Positions 26,673 through 36,020 of a DNA stretch of 62,143 bases are shown here, piece after piece. The stretch's first letter is position 1. Every line of letters starts with the position of its first letter. The stretch is taken from positions 1 to 62,143 of the forward strand of contig NZ_MUNO01000013.1 of the NCBI RefSeq assembly GCF_002001015.1, read 5' to 3'. The stretch is from Polaromonas sp. A23. Lineage in GTDB: Bacteria > Pseudomonadota > Gammaproteobacteria > Burkholderiales > Burkholderiaceae_C. The notes under the pieces were generated by a model. It did not search any database, was not told the origin of the DNA, and saw nothing but the letters and a program-made list of their open reading frames with translations. A program made the translations under genes and the position numbers.

Positions 26673-27791
26673 CTACTGAATGATCAGATCGGCATGCAAT
26701 GCGCCTGCCGCCTTGATGCTTTGCAAAATTGCAATGATGTCTCGCGTACTGACCTTGACCTTATTCAACGCCTGCACCAGATCACCGACAGAAGTACCTG
26801 ATTGCGTAATCGACTGATTTGCCTCAGCTACTTCAATTCGGGAACTGGGTACGACTACCGTGTGCACACCAGACCCGGCTCTACCTATAAAGGTCGGCTG
26901 CGAAACTTGATTTTCGGTAACAATCGATAACTTGATATCGCCATGCGCAATAGTGACGCGGGACAATTTGATGCCAGCGCCGGCAACGACCGTACCGGTA
27001 CGTTCATTAACGACAACCCGCGCACGCGAATCCGGCTCGATCATCACGTTTTCAAGCTTGGTCATGAACTCCACGAAGCGCTGGCTTTCGCCTTCGTCAA
27101 CCGCGACCTCGACCATTCCCGCATCACGCGCTATAGCAATGGGGCGAGCAAAGGCACTATTGATTGCACGCGCCACACGGCTTGCCGTGGTGTAATCAGG
27201 TTCTGAAAGTTTCAGGCGCACAGAAGTTGGTGCATCAAGCATCGATGTATTGACTGGCACCTCGATGATTGCCCCGGCGGGGATCATGCCGACCGTCGGA
27301 TGATTTTTTTGCAACACGTTGCCATTGGCATCGTACTTGTATCCCCCAACCGAGACAGCCCCCTGAGCCAGTGCATGTACCTTGTTATCTGCTCCCTTGA
27401 GCGGGGCCATCATCAGGCTAGCGCCTACGAGGCTGCGCGCATCTCCTGCAGAGGTAACCGTCACGTCAACACGATCACCCTTTTGAGCGAAAGCCGGCAA
27501 ATCTGCCATGATCATCACGATCGCTACGTTACGGCTCTGAATCTGATCTACAGGCACCGTCAGGTCAAACTGCTTGAGCATATTGGCCAGCGATTGCCGG
27601 GTCGCGGGATTGCGCATAGAGTCGCCCGTACCCGCCAAACCACTTACCAGGCCATAGCCAACAAGCTGGTTACTCCTCCACTCCTGCAGGCGAGCAATAT
27701 CCTTGATGCGCAAGTATTCGCCTACCGCATGCGCGGGCAATGCCACACATACCTCCAACATAAAAAGCACAAAAAATAAAACTGCTTTCAT
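26673..27791 (-). CDS. flgI: P-ring protein FlgI
   Basis: A 372-aa periplasmic protein with a Sec signal peptide (residues 1-22, ending LPAHA). Conserved segments are RIKDIARLQEWRSNQLVGYG, LVSGLAGTGDSMRNPATRQS, NVAIVMIMADLPAFAQKGDR and the C-terminal VQALNKVKVSTRDIIAILQS. Length is normal. FlgI builds the ring in the peptidoglycan layer through which the rod passes. Its start overlaps the flgH stop. Together with FlgH it shows that the outer part is flagellar, with no secretin. Confidence 0.96.
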   Translation of the reverse strand: MKAVLFFVLFMLEVCVALPAHAVGEYLRIKDIARLQEWRSNQLVGYGLVSGLAGTGDSMRNPATRQSLANMLKQFDLTVPVDQIQSRNVAIVMIMADLPAFAQKGDRVDVTVTSAGDARSLVGASLMMAPLKGADNKVHALAQGAVSVGGYKYDANGNVLQKNHPTVGMIPAGAIIEVPVNTSMLDAPTSVRLKLSEPDYTTASRVARAINSAFARPIAIARDAGMVEVAVDEGESQRFVEFMTKLENVMIEPDSRARVVVNERTGTVVAGAGIKLSRVTIAHGDIKLSIVTENQVSQPTFIGRAGSGVHTVVVPSSRIEVAEANQSITQSGTSVGDLVQALNKVKVSTRDIIAILQSIKAAGALHADLIIQ

Positions 27792-28393
27792 AGCAGTCCC
27801 AGCATCGTCAGCAAGGTACTCAAAAAGCCGGGACGTTGACGCGTCGCAAGAACGCCATCGCCAACATAGCTGATCTTCGCGCTCGCGATGCGCGTTGAGT
27901 CAAGCGTATTGTTTTCCCGTATGTCTGACGTCCTCACCCGACCTTCCAGCTTGATCGCCTGCTTGTCTTCATTGATTTCTATCAGTTGCTCGCCCTTGAC
28001 GTTCAGGTCACCGTTAGCTTCAACCGACTGCACGATTACAGTAATCGTGCCCAACAGCTTTCCGGATCTTGCAATATTCCCTTGCCCGCTGAAATCTTCC
28101 TGCATCCCGATGGACGCATTTTTGCTGGTCTCTTTAAGACCTATCCCGGAAACGCTGGGCAGTGAGAGTTTGAATGAAGGGCCACCACTTTTTGTGGTGA
28201 CAGTTTGTGCCGAGGTCTGCGCGCTTGTGTTCTCCAGGATCAGTATGGTTAAAGCATCACCCACCTGATAGGCCTTCCGGTCCGCTGCTGCAGAACGATA
28301 GGCCGATTGGTCGAACAGAGAATCTGCAATTGCTGGTGATGCAATTCCAGCCAAGCAGACACTACAGGCAACCATGAATCGATATGGGCTCAT
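27788..28393 (-). CDS. flgH: L-ring protein FlgH, no obvious lipobox
   Basis: A 201-aa outer-membrane ring protein: signal peptide (residues 1-23, likely cleaved after AIA), then SLFDQSAYRSAAADRKAYQV, GDALTILILENTSAQTSAQT, and the C-terminal VRTSDIRENNTLDSTRIASA, all FlgH hallmarks. FlgH is normally a lipoprotein. Here the only cysteines near the signal (residues 10 and 13) are too close to the N-terminus and not in a good lipobox, so the mature protein may be non-acylated. It overlaps flgA and flgI by 4 bp each. Confidence 0.94.
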   Translation of the reverse strand: MSPYRFMVACSVCLAGIASPAIADSLFDQSAYRSAAADRKAYQVGDALTILILENTSAQTSAQTVTTKSGGPSFKLSLPSVSGIGLKETSKNASIGMQEDFSGQGNIARSGKLLGTITVIVQSVEANGDLNVKGEQLIEINEDKQAIKLEGRVRTSDIRENNTLDSTRIASAKISYVGDGVLATRQRPGFLSTLLTMLGLL

Positions 28394-29286
28394 CGCGATA
28401 TCCCTGTCGTTACGAAAACGCGTCCGGGTGCTATTACTTTTGCCAAATACTGTCCTGGACCTTCTGTCGGACGAACTCTGACCAAATCGCCTACGCTCGC
28501 ATTACCCAGTGCTATGCCGGAAGTCTCAAGTGTCAGTCCGGCGGTACGCAGCTCAACCGTTATGGGCGAAAGTTGCCTGATTGCATATCCATTGCCTTGC
28601 TGTTGCTGCTCCAGTATGGCTTTCCTGATTTTGTTGCATGCTTCATCCGATTGCGATGACAAATTGCTTTCTTCAGAATCAGCCATCTCGTTAAGCTGCG
28701 CATCCTTCGGTTCGGCAACCAGCGCGAACTGCAAAGGCAATGAAGCAACAATACGACTATTTGCAACTGCCTGCGTCACAGTTGTCAGTCGCTGACATTT
28801 TCTATCCATTTCAATGCGCGCCACAGTCAGTTGGTATGCCCGATCAGGGACCACAAGATCTTTTCTGCGTGCCATTGAATCCAGTTCAATTATTTTTCCC
28901 GCAATACCCAGTCGCGCGATGAGGGTCTTATGAGTCAGGTCTGCCACTTCAACAAATGGGATCGTATGTTCCTTCGTGCGCAATGCAACTTCCGCAGGCC
29001 CCTCCCACTGCAACTGTTCAAACTGGGGCAATCGGCGTTTAATCCAGGCAATGACGCTAGCTACCTTCACGCGATCGACCCTTCCAGGATAAGGCGCCTG
29101 TCCCAGATCAAGATTGAGCAGCTCGGTTACGCCAGGCATGTCTCCCTTCACCGTTGCAATATCGGAAACACGAATACGCTCCGCGCTGACTTCGGAAAAT
29201 TCCATGAAGGACAGCACGATCGCTGCCCTGCACGGGCTACTCAATCCCAGAAACATCAAACCGACAAGTGCAAGTCTTGAAAACAT
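28390..29286 (-). CDS. flgA: P-ring assembly chaperone FlgA, long form
   Basis: A 298-aa periplasmic protein with signal peptide (residues 1-21). The C-terminal SAF/ChapFlgA domain is clear: RQLSPITVELRTAGLTLETS, ALGNASVGDLVRVRPTEGPG and VIAPGRVFVTTG. Ordinary FlgA is about 220 aa. Here an extra N-terminal region (AERIRVSDIATVKGDMPGVT, RVDRVKVASVIAWIKRRLP) precedes the usual domain. It assists FlgI ring assembly. The position between flgG and flgH is unusual compared with enteric operons. Confidence 0.88.
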   Translation of the reverse strand: MFSRLALVGLMFLGLSSPCRAAIVLSFMEFSEVSAERIRVSDIATVKGDMPGVTELLNLDLGQAPYPGRVDRVKVASVIAWIKRRLPQFEQLQWEGPAEVALRTKEHTIPFVEVADLTHKTLIARLGIAGKIIELDSMARRKDLVVPDRAYQLTVARIEMDRKCQRLTTVTQAVANSRIVASLPLQFALVAEPKDAQLNEMADSEESNLSSQSDEACNKIRKAILEQQQQGNGYAIRQLSPITVELRTAGLTLETSGIALGNASVGDLVRVRPTEGPGQYLAKVIAPGRVFVTTGISR

Positions 29287-29289
29287 TTA

Positions 29290-30069
29290 TCATCGCCGCA
29301 GGTTGTTGCTCATACCCATCATTTCATCGGCCGCCTGAATCACCTTCGAATTCACTTCGTATGCGCGTTGTGCCAGCATCAAATTGACGATTTCCTCCAC
29401 GAGACTAACATTCGAGGATTCAGTAAAGCCCTGTGCAAACAACCCTGCACCTGATTCACCCGGCCGCGCTGCAATCACCTCGCCCGATCGCTCGGTGGCC
29501 AGATACAGATTGCTGCCGATGGGATTGAGTCCAACCGGGTTGGTGAAGAGACTCAAGTCAAGTTTGCCGATCTCGATTGGAGTTGTTGTATTCGGAACGG
29601 TTACTTTCATAACACCATCCGGACCAATTTTCAGATTTTGGGCATCCGGGGGTATGTGCAACATTTGCTTCAGTGGCAAGCCACCGGTCACTGCCAGCAA
29701 TCCATCGGACGTTACTTCCAGCGTGCCGGCGCGGGTATACGCCGTATTGCCATCGGGCATGATCACTTCCAGAAAACCTTGGCCGTTGATTGCGACATCC
29801 AGCGCATTACCGGTACTTTTAAGTTCACCAGGCGAGAAAGCTTTACCGATGCCTGCGACGGCTACGCCCGTGCCGAATCTGTCACCGGCCGCCCCTACGC
29901 TGTCCAGTACATTTTTCGGAACAACAGTTCGGTACATGAGATCCTGAAAGGAGACTCGATCTTTCTTGTAACCCGTGGTATTGACGTTGGCGATATTGTT
30001 TGAAACAACATCGACGGCCTTTTGCTGAGCGGCCATGCCAGTTGCGCCGATATAGAGTGCGTCATTCAT
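29290..30069 (-). CDS. flgG: Distal rod protein FlgG
   Basis: A 259-aa axial protein, exactly the usual length. The N-terminus is DALYIGATGMAAQQKAVDVV and SNNIANVNTTGYKKDRVSFQ. The middle has GNALDVAINGQGFLEVIMPD and AYTRAGTLEV. The C-terminus has ESSNVSLVEEIVNLMLAQRA and YEVNSKVIQAADEMMGM. Exported through the flagellar gate to form the distal rod inside the P and L rings. It lies 8 bp downstream of flgF. Confidence 0.96.
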   Translation of the reverse strand: MNDALYIGATGMAAQQKAVDVVSNNIANVNTTGYKKDRVSFQDLMYRTVVPKNVLDSVGAAGDRFGTGVAVAGIGKAFSPGELKSTGNALDVAINGQGFLEVIMPDGNTAYTRAGTLEVTSDGLLAVTGGLPLKQMLHIPPDAQNLKIGPDGVMKVTVPNTTTPIEIGKLDLSLFTNPVGLNPIGSNLYLATERSGEVIAARPGESGAGLFAQGFTESSNVSLVEEIVNLMLAQRAYEVNSKVIQAADEMMGMSNNLRR

Positions 30070-30077
30070 GCTGCCTC

Positions 30078-30797
30078 CTAGAATTCGCCTAAACGGCGTA
30101 ATGTTGTGTCAGAAAAATCATCAAAGCCCTGAACCACCTTTTGCATGGATTCAAAATGTCGCATCGTCTCGATGATTTTGATCATTTCATGTGTTGACGA
30201 GACATTTGACGCCTCAAGAAAACCCTGGCGTAGGCTAGGCAGCCCCTGTTCGCTGGCAATTGAGGATTCACTTGCGGAATAAAGACCTTCGCCCAAGTAG
30301 TCGGGAGGCCGTGCATCGGAAAACTGCACGATCTTGATCTGGCCGATCTGTTTGTCTTTCTCAAAAATTCGGCCCAATTTGTCAATGATGGGATTCGCCG
30401 AGGAAAGCATAATTTTTCCCTGTGTTCCACCGACTACATCACCCGCCTGTGTAACAAGAGCGCCATCATGATCGATCTGCATCATGCCCGCACGGGTATA
30501 CCGGGTGCCTTGAGGTGTCTGTACCTCAAAAAATCCCCCGCCTTCAATAGCAAGATCAAGCGGATTGTCCGTCCTGCGCATAGCGCCGGCCTTGGAATCC
30601 ATCGACGATCTCTCTTCCGCTGCAGAAATCGAAACTGCGGATAGGGCGTCATCAAATGCCACAATAAAAGGACTTCTCGATACGGCCAAACGCTTGAAGC
30701 CGGTAGTCGTGACATTGGCAAGATTTTGCGCAATGCTTTGCAATCTGGCGGTGTCCAGAGTCATGCTCTCCGCTGCAATCGCCATCACTTCGTTCAT
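30078..30797 (-). CDS. flgF: Proximal rod protein FlgF
   Basis: A 239-aa FlgF/FlgG-family rod protein with TARLQSIAQNLANVTTTGFK at the N-terminus, NPLDLAIEGGGFFEVQTPQG and TRYTRAGMMQIDHDG in the middle, and EASNVSSTHEMIKIIETMRH near the end. It is the first gene of the large rod-ring-export-hook transcription unit. Upstream bases contain a TATAAA-like -10 close to the start but no convincing -35, and a GGCGATTA element resembling a sigma28 -10 whose partner is off spacing. Confidence 0.94.
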   Translation of the reverse strand: MNEVMAIAAESMTLDTARLQSIAQNLANVTTTGFKRLAVSRSPFIVAFDDALSAVSISAAEERSSMDSKAGAMRRTDNPLDLAIEGGGFFEVQTPQGTRYTRAGMMQIDHDGALVTQAGDVVGGTQGKIMLSSANPIIDKLGRIFEKDKQIGQIKIVQFSDARPPDYLGEGLYSASESSIASEQGLPSLRQGFLEASNVSSTHEMIKIIETMRHFESMQKVVQGFDDFSDTTLRRLGEF

Positions 30798-31476
30798 TTC
30801 TTATCTCCATGATTCATTTTTTTATACCTGTCGGTTGCGAGATCCCCGCGATGTCGTCTGAAAGCCTCAGTTAAGCCACTGCTAATCGCCGGGCTTTCAC
30901 TCTTAAATTTATGGAGCGGGATTTGGCTAAAGGGAACAAACCTTGGCCGGCCGGACGGGCCTATCCGAGCTCTTGGAGATTCTCTGTATCTGGGGGTTTT
31001 TTTTATGAATGTTTGTTGACTGTGGACTCATGTCTGTGTGTTATTCACCTTATGCCTGTGTGCTATTCACGCTACCTGGTATACTCAATCGTATTACAAT
31101 AGCACCATAACAAGCATAGGGATTTCCATTGCAGTACCTGACGGCAGGCTGACGGCTTAGGGGCTTACTGCGTGCGTTGATGTGATGTGGTTTAGAAAAA
31201 TTTGGCAGAGCAATGGTGCGCGGAGTTGGCTTATATGGGGGTGCCCCTGACCCCAAGTCAGTACCAGTCAGAAGGTAGAAATTCCGGCGGTTTGATTGCT
31301 TCGATCTTTACCCTGGCGTCGTCCAGACTCATGGACCAATGTTCGACGATTTGTCATGTTGGTATCTTTTGTGTATGGAGTAGCAAAATGTATGCTGCGG
31401 GACGCGAAGGGACAAACAACTTCTTACACAAGGCTTATGTCATGATGTAATACAGCCATGGCGCGGTAATACAGCC
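30798..31476. other. Scar-like intergenic region inside the flagellar cluster
   Basis: No gene is supported in these 680 bp. I see a possible plus-strand promoter (TTGACT at 31016, TGTTAT at 31039, 17-bp spacer), an imperfect 22-bp-spaced direct repeat (ATGTCTGTGTGTTATTCAC at 31030, ATGCCTGTGTGCTATTCAC at 31052), and a perfect short tandem duplication of TAATACAGCCATGGCGCG at 31448 and 31468. Composition differs from the flanking genes. This looks like the footprint of an insertion or rearrangement. The promoter of the flgF operon must lie at its left end. Confidence 0.45.
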
Positions 31477-31994
31477 ATGGCGCGTCTTCGCACCCCGTCC
31501 TTGATCGAACTCCAGGCTTTCCTGGCCGTCGCGAGGGCGGGTTCCTTCAGCAAGGCACCTGGCCTCGACAGATTTCCGCACGGTATTTAATCGGGCGCGA
31601 GGTGATTCCGGTTTGCACGCCGGAAATCGCGGCGAGGATCCGATTTGCGGAGGATCTCCTATCGCAACCGCTTCTGTATCACTCGAGCCATCCCGAGAAT
31701 TGGTCCGTCTGGGCGCGCAAGGCGCGTATCGTTTTGCGCAACGGCTCCCTCACCACGGGATTCGATTCGGTCATGAATCTCGTGATTGGCGGTTTGGCGG
31801 GTTTAGGCGTGGCCCTTGTCCAGCGCTGCATGATCGAGGACGAGCTGCGCTCCGGACTCCTGGTCGCGCCCTTGCCCATCAGGACATCCACTGGACGCGG
31901 TTATTACCTTTGCCGGCGGCGGTCGCTCGGCCCGCACATGGCTGCCGATCGGTTCGAGCAGTGGGTCATCGAGCAAAGCAAGCCGCGGACGTGA
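31477..31994 (+). pseudogene. LysR-family (GcvA-like) regulator remnant
   Basis: Two pieces of a LysR regulator are fused out of frame. From the ATG at 31477 the start of the winged helix is readable (MARLRTPSLIELQAFLAVAR, AGSFSKA), then the frame ends at a stop near 31590. From there another frame gives the C-terminal half of the effector domain (GREVIPVCTPEIAARIRF, GLAGLGVALVQRCMIEDELR, SGLLVAPLP), as in GcvA-like proteins. About half of the normal ~300-aa protein, including most of the DNA-binding domain, is deleted. It is GC-rich, unlike the flagellar genes on either side. Confidence 0.8.
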
Positions 31995-32104
31995 TTGCGC
32001 GCCTGCAAGTTGCGCGTGGGGGATGGAGCCCGCCGTGGTTGCAAACCCGCCGCGTTACCGGTTGCGCCCCGTCTTGCTCCGCGCACCGGTGCAATGCCGA
32101 CGAA

Positions 32105-34153
32105 TCAGAGGGTAACAACGCCAAACGACTTGATGTCCATGTCTTGCGGAATTTCCGACATGGATATGACTGCCAGATGGGGCAACACCCTTTCCGTGAT
32201 TCTTTTCAGATGACGTCGCAGTTCCGGGGCGCAAAGCAGAACCGGCATCAGATTGTTTTTTGCCATCGTTTCCACTTGAGCCGCCAGTCCCGTCAGTACC
32301 TGTTCTGCAAAACGAGGCTCAAGTATCAGCCGGGTCTTCGAGTCAACACTTTTTATACTGCTTGCGATGGATTGCTCAATGGCTGGATCCAGTGTCAAAA
32401 CATTAAATTGTGGAGCGTTGCCCTGAAGACCTCGGCAGATCGTTGTCGCAAGCCGCTGTCTCACAAGTTCTGTAAGTAGCTCCGGGTCCTTGTTCGAACG
32501 ACCTGCATCTACCAAGACTTCCAGAATGGCCTCAAGATTACGTATGGAAACTGCTTCACGCAGCAAATTCTGCAGTACCTTTTGCACCTCACTTAATGAA
32601 AGAATCCCAGGGATTAGTTCCTCCACCAGCCCGGGCTGTTTTTTGCGCATGCGCTCAACCATCCGTTCTGTTTCGGTACGCGTAAGGAGGTTTGCAGCGT
32701 TCTTGCGTATGACTTCCCCCAGATGCGTCATGAATACCGTCAGCGGGTCAACCAATGTGTAATTACCGGCTTTTGCCGTTTCGCGTTGATCCTCTGAAAT
32801 CCAGGTGGCTGCAAGTCCGAATGTCGGATCCTTGGTCTCTACACCCTCCAGCTTCACTCTCTGTCCACCTGGGTGAATGGCCAGCAGGAAACCAAGATGG
32901 ATGGTCCCCTCTGCAACAGGTGCGCCATAAATCGCAATCTGATATTTTTCCGGAGCCAATTTTTTATTGTCGCGCACACGCACTTTGGGAATAATGAAAC
33001 CGGAATCAAGCGCATGCTGTTTGCGCAGGGTCGCGATTCTCTCCATGAGCGCCGAATCCTCGCCGGCCGCTATCGTAATCAATGACTGTCCAACCTCGAT
33101 TTCAATTGGCTCAACCAGCAAATGCTCCTCGATTGAGGCTTCATCTGCCTTGATGATGGCTTCTGATTCTGTTTCATCTTCCAGCGCGTGCTCCGTGGCC
33201 CGATTGGTTGCATACCAGGCCAGGCCACCAAAAATGGGTAACAGAACAAGAATGGGGAGGACTGGAATTCCCGGCAACACAGCCAGAATGCACAGCATGC
33301 CCATGACAATAAACAGCGTCTTTGGAAAATGTGTGACCTGATCAAGCGCCTCCTGACCCAGATGGGTATCGGCTCCCGATCGGGTCACTATGATCCCTGT
33401 ACCGATGGAAATAATCAAAGCCGGTATCTGGGTCACGATTCCGTCACCGATCGTCAGCAATGTAAATGTCTGCAGTGCCTCAAGCCATGGCATGCCCATT
33501 TGCGCAACACCAACTGCCAGACCAGCCACGATATTGATCAACAGAATGATGATGCCGGCGATCGCATCGCCTTTTACAAATTTGCTGGCTCCATCCATGG
33601 AGCCATAGAAGTTCGCTTCCTTCATGATGTTCTTGCGGCGTCTCTGGGCCTCAACCTGATCGATGAAACCCATGTTCAAGTCGGCATCAATACTCATTTG
33701 CTGGCCCGGCATGCTGTCCAGCGTAAATCGCGCGGCAACTTCAGCGACCCTTTGCGCACCGCTCGTAACAACCACGTATTGCACGACAACGAGAATCAAG
33801 AAAACGATAAGACCGATAACGTAATTACCGCCAACAACAAAGCTGCCAATTGTCTCAATAACTTTCCCCGCATCAGCACCGCCCAGAATCAATCTCGTAG
33901 CGGCAATGTTCAGCGACAGCCGGAATAAAGTGGCTACCAGCAACAGTGATGGGAATGTGGAGAATTCCACCGGCCGTTCCATGTAGAACGTCAGCAGAAG
34001 GATGAGCAGCGCAAAGCTGATATTTGCGATCAGCAGAATATCTAGAAGATATGTCGGGATCGGTACAAACAAAACCACAATGATCCCGATCAGAATCGCG
34101 ACCAGAATCATGTCGGTGTTTCGCCCGAACCCCTTTTTCAATGCGTCGATCAT
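32105..34153 (-). CDS. flhA: Export gate protein FlhA
   Basis: A 682-aa inner-membrane protein, normal length. About eight N-terminal membrane helices (residues ~15-320) contain the FHIPEP signature AEVAARFTLDSMPGQQMSID followed by ADLNMGFI. The cytoplasmic C-domain has YQIAIYGAPVAEGTIHLG, LAATWISEDQRETAKAGNYT and LVDPLTVFMTHLGEVIRKNA. FlhA is the proton-coupled core of export and the docking site for chaperone-substrate complexes. It overlaps flhB by 4 bp and is the last gene of fliQ-fliR-flhB-flhA. Confidence 0.97.
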   Translation of the reverse strand: MIDALKKGFGRNTDMILVAILIGIIVVLFVPIPTYLLDILLIANISFALLILLLTFYMERPVEFSTFPSLLLVATLFRLSLNIAATRLILGGADAGKVIETIGSFVVGGNYVIGLIVFLILVVVQYVVVTSGAQRVAEVAARFTLDSMPGQQMSIDADLNMGFIDQVEAQRRRKNIMKEANFYGSMDGASKFVKGDAIAGIIILLINIVAGLAVGVAQMGMPWLEALQTFTLLTIGDGIVTQIPALIISIGTGIIVTRSGADTHLGQEALDQVTHFPKTLFIVMGMLCILAVLPGIPVLPILVLLPIFGGLAWYATNRATEHALEDETESEAIIKADEASIEEHLLVEPIEIEVGQSLITIAAGEDSALMERIATLRKQHALDSGFIIPKVRVRDNKKLAPEKYQIAIYGAPVAEGTIHLGFLLAIHPGGQRVKLEGVETKDPTFGLAATWISEDQRETAKAGNYTLVDPLTVFMTHLGEVIRKNAANLLTRTETERMVERMRKKQPGLVEELIPGILSLSEVQKVLQNLLREAVSIRNLEAILEVLVDAGRSNKDPELLTELVRQRLATTICRGLQGNAPQFNVLTLDPAIEQSIASSIKSVDSKTRLILEPRFAEQVLTGLAAQVETMAKNNLMPVLLCAPELRRHLKRITERVLPHLAVISMSEIPQDMDIKSFGVVTL

Positions 34154-35241
34154 GCCGTGACCTCAAGAGCGGAAGCATTACGTTGCTTACGCAGGGTTTC
34201 TGCCCAGACCAGAATCCGGGCAACCTCCGAGAAATATTTTTCCTTCAATGGTTGTTCAATTCCACTATCCCGAAAAAGGGCACGCGCCAGCTTTCTGTTT
34301 TCAACGATGGGAATTCGATGCCGCCTTGCCATCGACCGGATATGATCCGCCAATTCACCTGCTCCCTTGGCAACAATTCTGGGAGCAGCCATTTCACCAC
34401 GCTTGTATTGCAATGCAATGGCAAGACGTCTTGGATTGGTAATCAGAACATCTGCGTCCTTTACTTTTCCAAGTCCTGATGCGCGTTTGAGCATTTCACG
34501 CTGCAACTCGCGAATTTTCTGGCGAATGCGCGGATCTCCCTCACGCTGCTTGTGCTCATCGCGTACTTCTCTGCGACTCATTCGCATGCGCTTGGCGAAA
34601 TCCCAGCGCGTGTAAATCAAATCAAGCAGGGCAATAACCGCAAGTATGGCAACCAATCTGAATAGCAATCCGCTACTTTTGTCGATCAGGAAAGCCGGAT
34701 ACTGCACAATCTCCGCCTGAAACATGCGGGTAACCAAAGGCAAAATCCCCAGAATGAAAAAGTAGAGCACCGTCCCCATCAGGACGGCTTTAAGCGTGGT
34801 TTTGAATGCCTCCACAAATATCCGGACGGTAAGAATTTTTTTAAATCCGGCTATGGGGTTAATGCGGTTGAAATCAGGTTTCAGCGGATAGGTAGTAAAG
34901 ACGGGACCGGATTGGATGAAATTAATGAGTATCCCGACAATCACGGTACCCAAAAGAAAGGGAATGATCAGCATGGCTCCATCTCGTATGACGCCTGGAA
35001 ACCAGTGTCCAACCTGCGTTTCCGCAAAACTGAGCCGGCCAGCTTGATTGAATAGTTGACTTGAGATATCCAGGGAGTTGCGCACAAGTATGTGGCCCAT
35101 GAACAGCGTACTCGCAGCTACCCACAACATGATGGCCACAGTAGTGATTTCCGGACTGCGCGAGACAGAGCCGCGCTTGCGTGCCTGCTCAAGCTTGTAG
35201 GGCGTGGCGCTTTCGCTAGGGTTTTGTTCTTGTTCGGCCAT
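34150..35241 (-). CDS. flhB: Export switch protein FlhB with altered NPTH motif
   Basis: A 363-aa protein: four membrane helices in the first ~210 residues, then the cytoplasmic linker RMSRREVRDEHKQREGDPRI, then the C-terminal domain DADVLITNPRRLAIALQYKR and AKGAGELADHIRSMARRHRI. In flagellar FlhB and injectisome SctU the cleavage motif is NPTH. Here it reads Asn-Pro-Arg-Arg, checked in the DNA as AAT CCA AGA CGT. Asn and Pro, at which the chain breaks, are kept, while Thr and His are lost. Autocleavage and the switch from hook to late substrates may therefore be changed or absent. The rest of the protein is intact. Confidence 0.95.
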   Translation of the reverse strand: MAEQEQNPSESATPYKLEQARKRGSVSRSPEITTVAIMLWVAASTLFMGHILVRNSLDISSQLFNQAGRLSFAETQVGHWFPGVIRDGAMLIIPFLLGTVIVGILINFIQSGPVFTTYPLKPDFNRINPIAGFKKILTVRIFVEAFKTTLKAVLMGTVLYFFILGILPLVTRMFQAEIVQYPAFLIDKSSGLLFRLVAILAVIALLDLIYTRWDFAKRMRMSRREVRDEHKQREGDPRIRQKIRELQREMLKRASGLGKVKDADVLITNPRRLAIALQYKRGEMAAPRIVAKGAGELADHIRSMARRHRIPIVENRKLARALFRDSGIEQPLKEKYFSEVARILVWAETLRKQRNASALEVTA

Positions 35242-36005
35242 TACTGCAATACCCGGTCAAAGAACTGAAATGTCGCCATGAATATCTTCATCGCAACGCC
35301 CCCCATATATCGGATGCTCATGGCAAGAAGGATCATGCCGACCAAGACCTTGACCGAAATACCCAAAGCGAAAATATTCATTTGTGGCATGGTTCTGGAC
35401 ATCACGGCCATTCCCACATCCACAAAAAACAGTACCGCAACTACAGGTGCAATCAGGATAAAGCCCAGCGAAAAAAGCGTCCCACCATATGCAACGAGAA
35501 AACCGATATCCAGATGTGCAATTCCGCTGGCGAGCGGAATGCGTTCAAATGAAAATGCGACCCCACGAATCAGGACATGGTGCGCATCCAGCAGATAGAA
35601 CATTGCCACAGCCATCATCTGCAAGGCTGTACCAATCAAAGGTGTGGCAGCGCGAGTCGCTTGGTCGAGCAGCGAAGCCACCCCGAAACCAATTTGTAAA
35701 TCGAGCAGGCGTCCCCCGAAGGAAAAAGCGGCGAAAGGAATCATCACTCCCGCAGCAAGTGCTGCTCCAACCAGGAGTTCACCGGCCATTGCGATTATCA
35801 ATGCTCCCGGAGTCAGCGGAAAACTTACCGGCTGCAACTGCAGGGCCAATGCCATCAGCAATGACAAAGCCAATATCAGGAAAACCCGCAGGTGTGCTGG
35901 AACCTGCATGCTCCCGAACACGGGCGCGAGAATAAAAAGCGGAGAAAGTCTGACACTAACCAGAAGTGTTGCTAAGACGACCGACAGTGCGACTGTTAGA
36001 TGCAC
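35241..36005 (-). CDS. fliR: Export gate protein FliR
   Basis: A 254-aa polytopic membrane protein of the FliR/SctT family, with six hydrophobic segments, starting LSPLFILAPVFGSMQVPAHL and including ELLVGAALAAGVMIPFAAFS, LDLQIGFGVASLLDQATRAA and FFVDVGMAVMSRTMPQMNIF. The start is GTG. It shares one base with flhB and lies 15 bp after fliQ. With FliP and FliQ it forms the pore. Confidence 0.94.
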   Translation of the reverse strand: MHLTVALSVVLATLLVSVRLSPLFILAPVFGSMQVPAHLRVFLILALSLLMALALQLQPVSFPLTPGALIIAMAGELLVGAALAAGVMIPFAAFSFGGRLLDLQIGFGVASLLDQATRAATPLIGTALQMMAVAMFYLLDAHHVLIRGVAFSFERIPLASGIAHLDIGFLVAYGGTLFSLGFILIAPVVAVLFFVDVGMAVMSRTMPQMNIFALGISVKVLVGMILLAMSIRYMGGVAMKIFMATFQFFDRVLQ

Positions 36006-36020
36006 GGCGCGTATCAGGTA

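Noticed and set aside
30830..30910. Sigma28 promoter upstream of flgF
   Set aside because: A GGCGATTA -10-like element exists, but the TAAA element is 17 bp away rather than 15 and the best-spaced tetrad is AATT, so I do not call it.
31211..31279. Short plus-strand frame near the scar
   Set aside because: Only about 22 codons, with no recognisable family and no ribosome site; it may be part of a lost mobile element.
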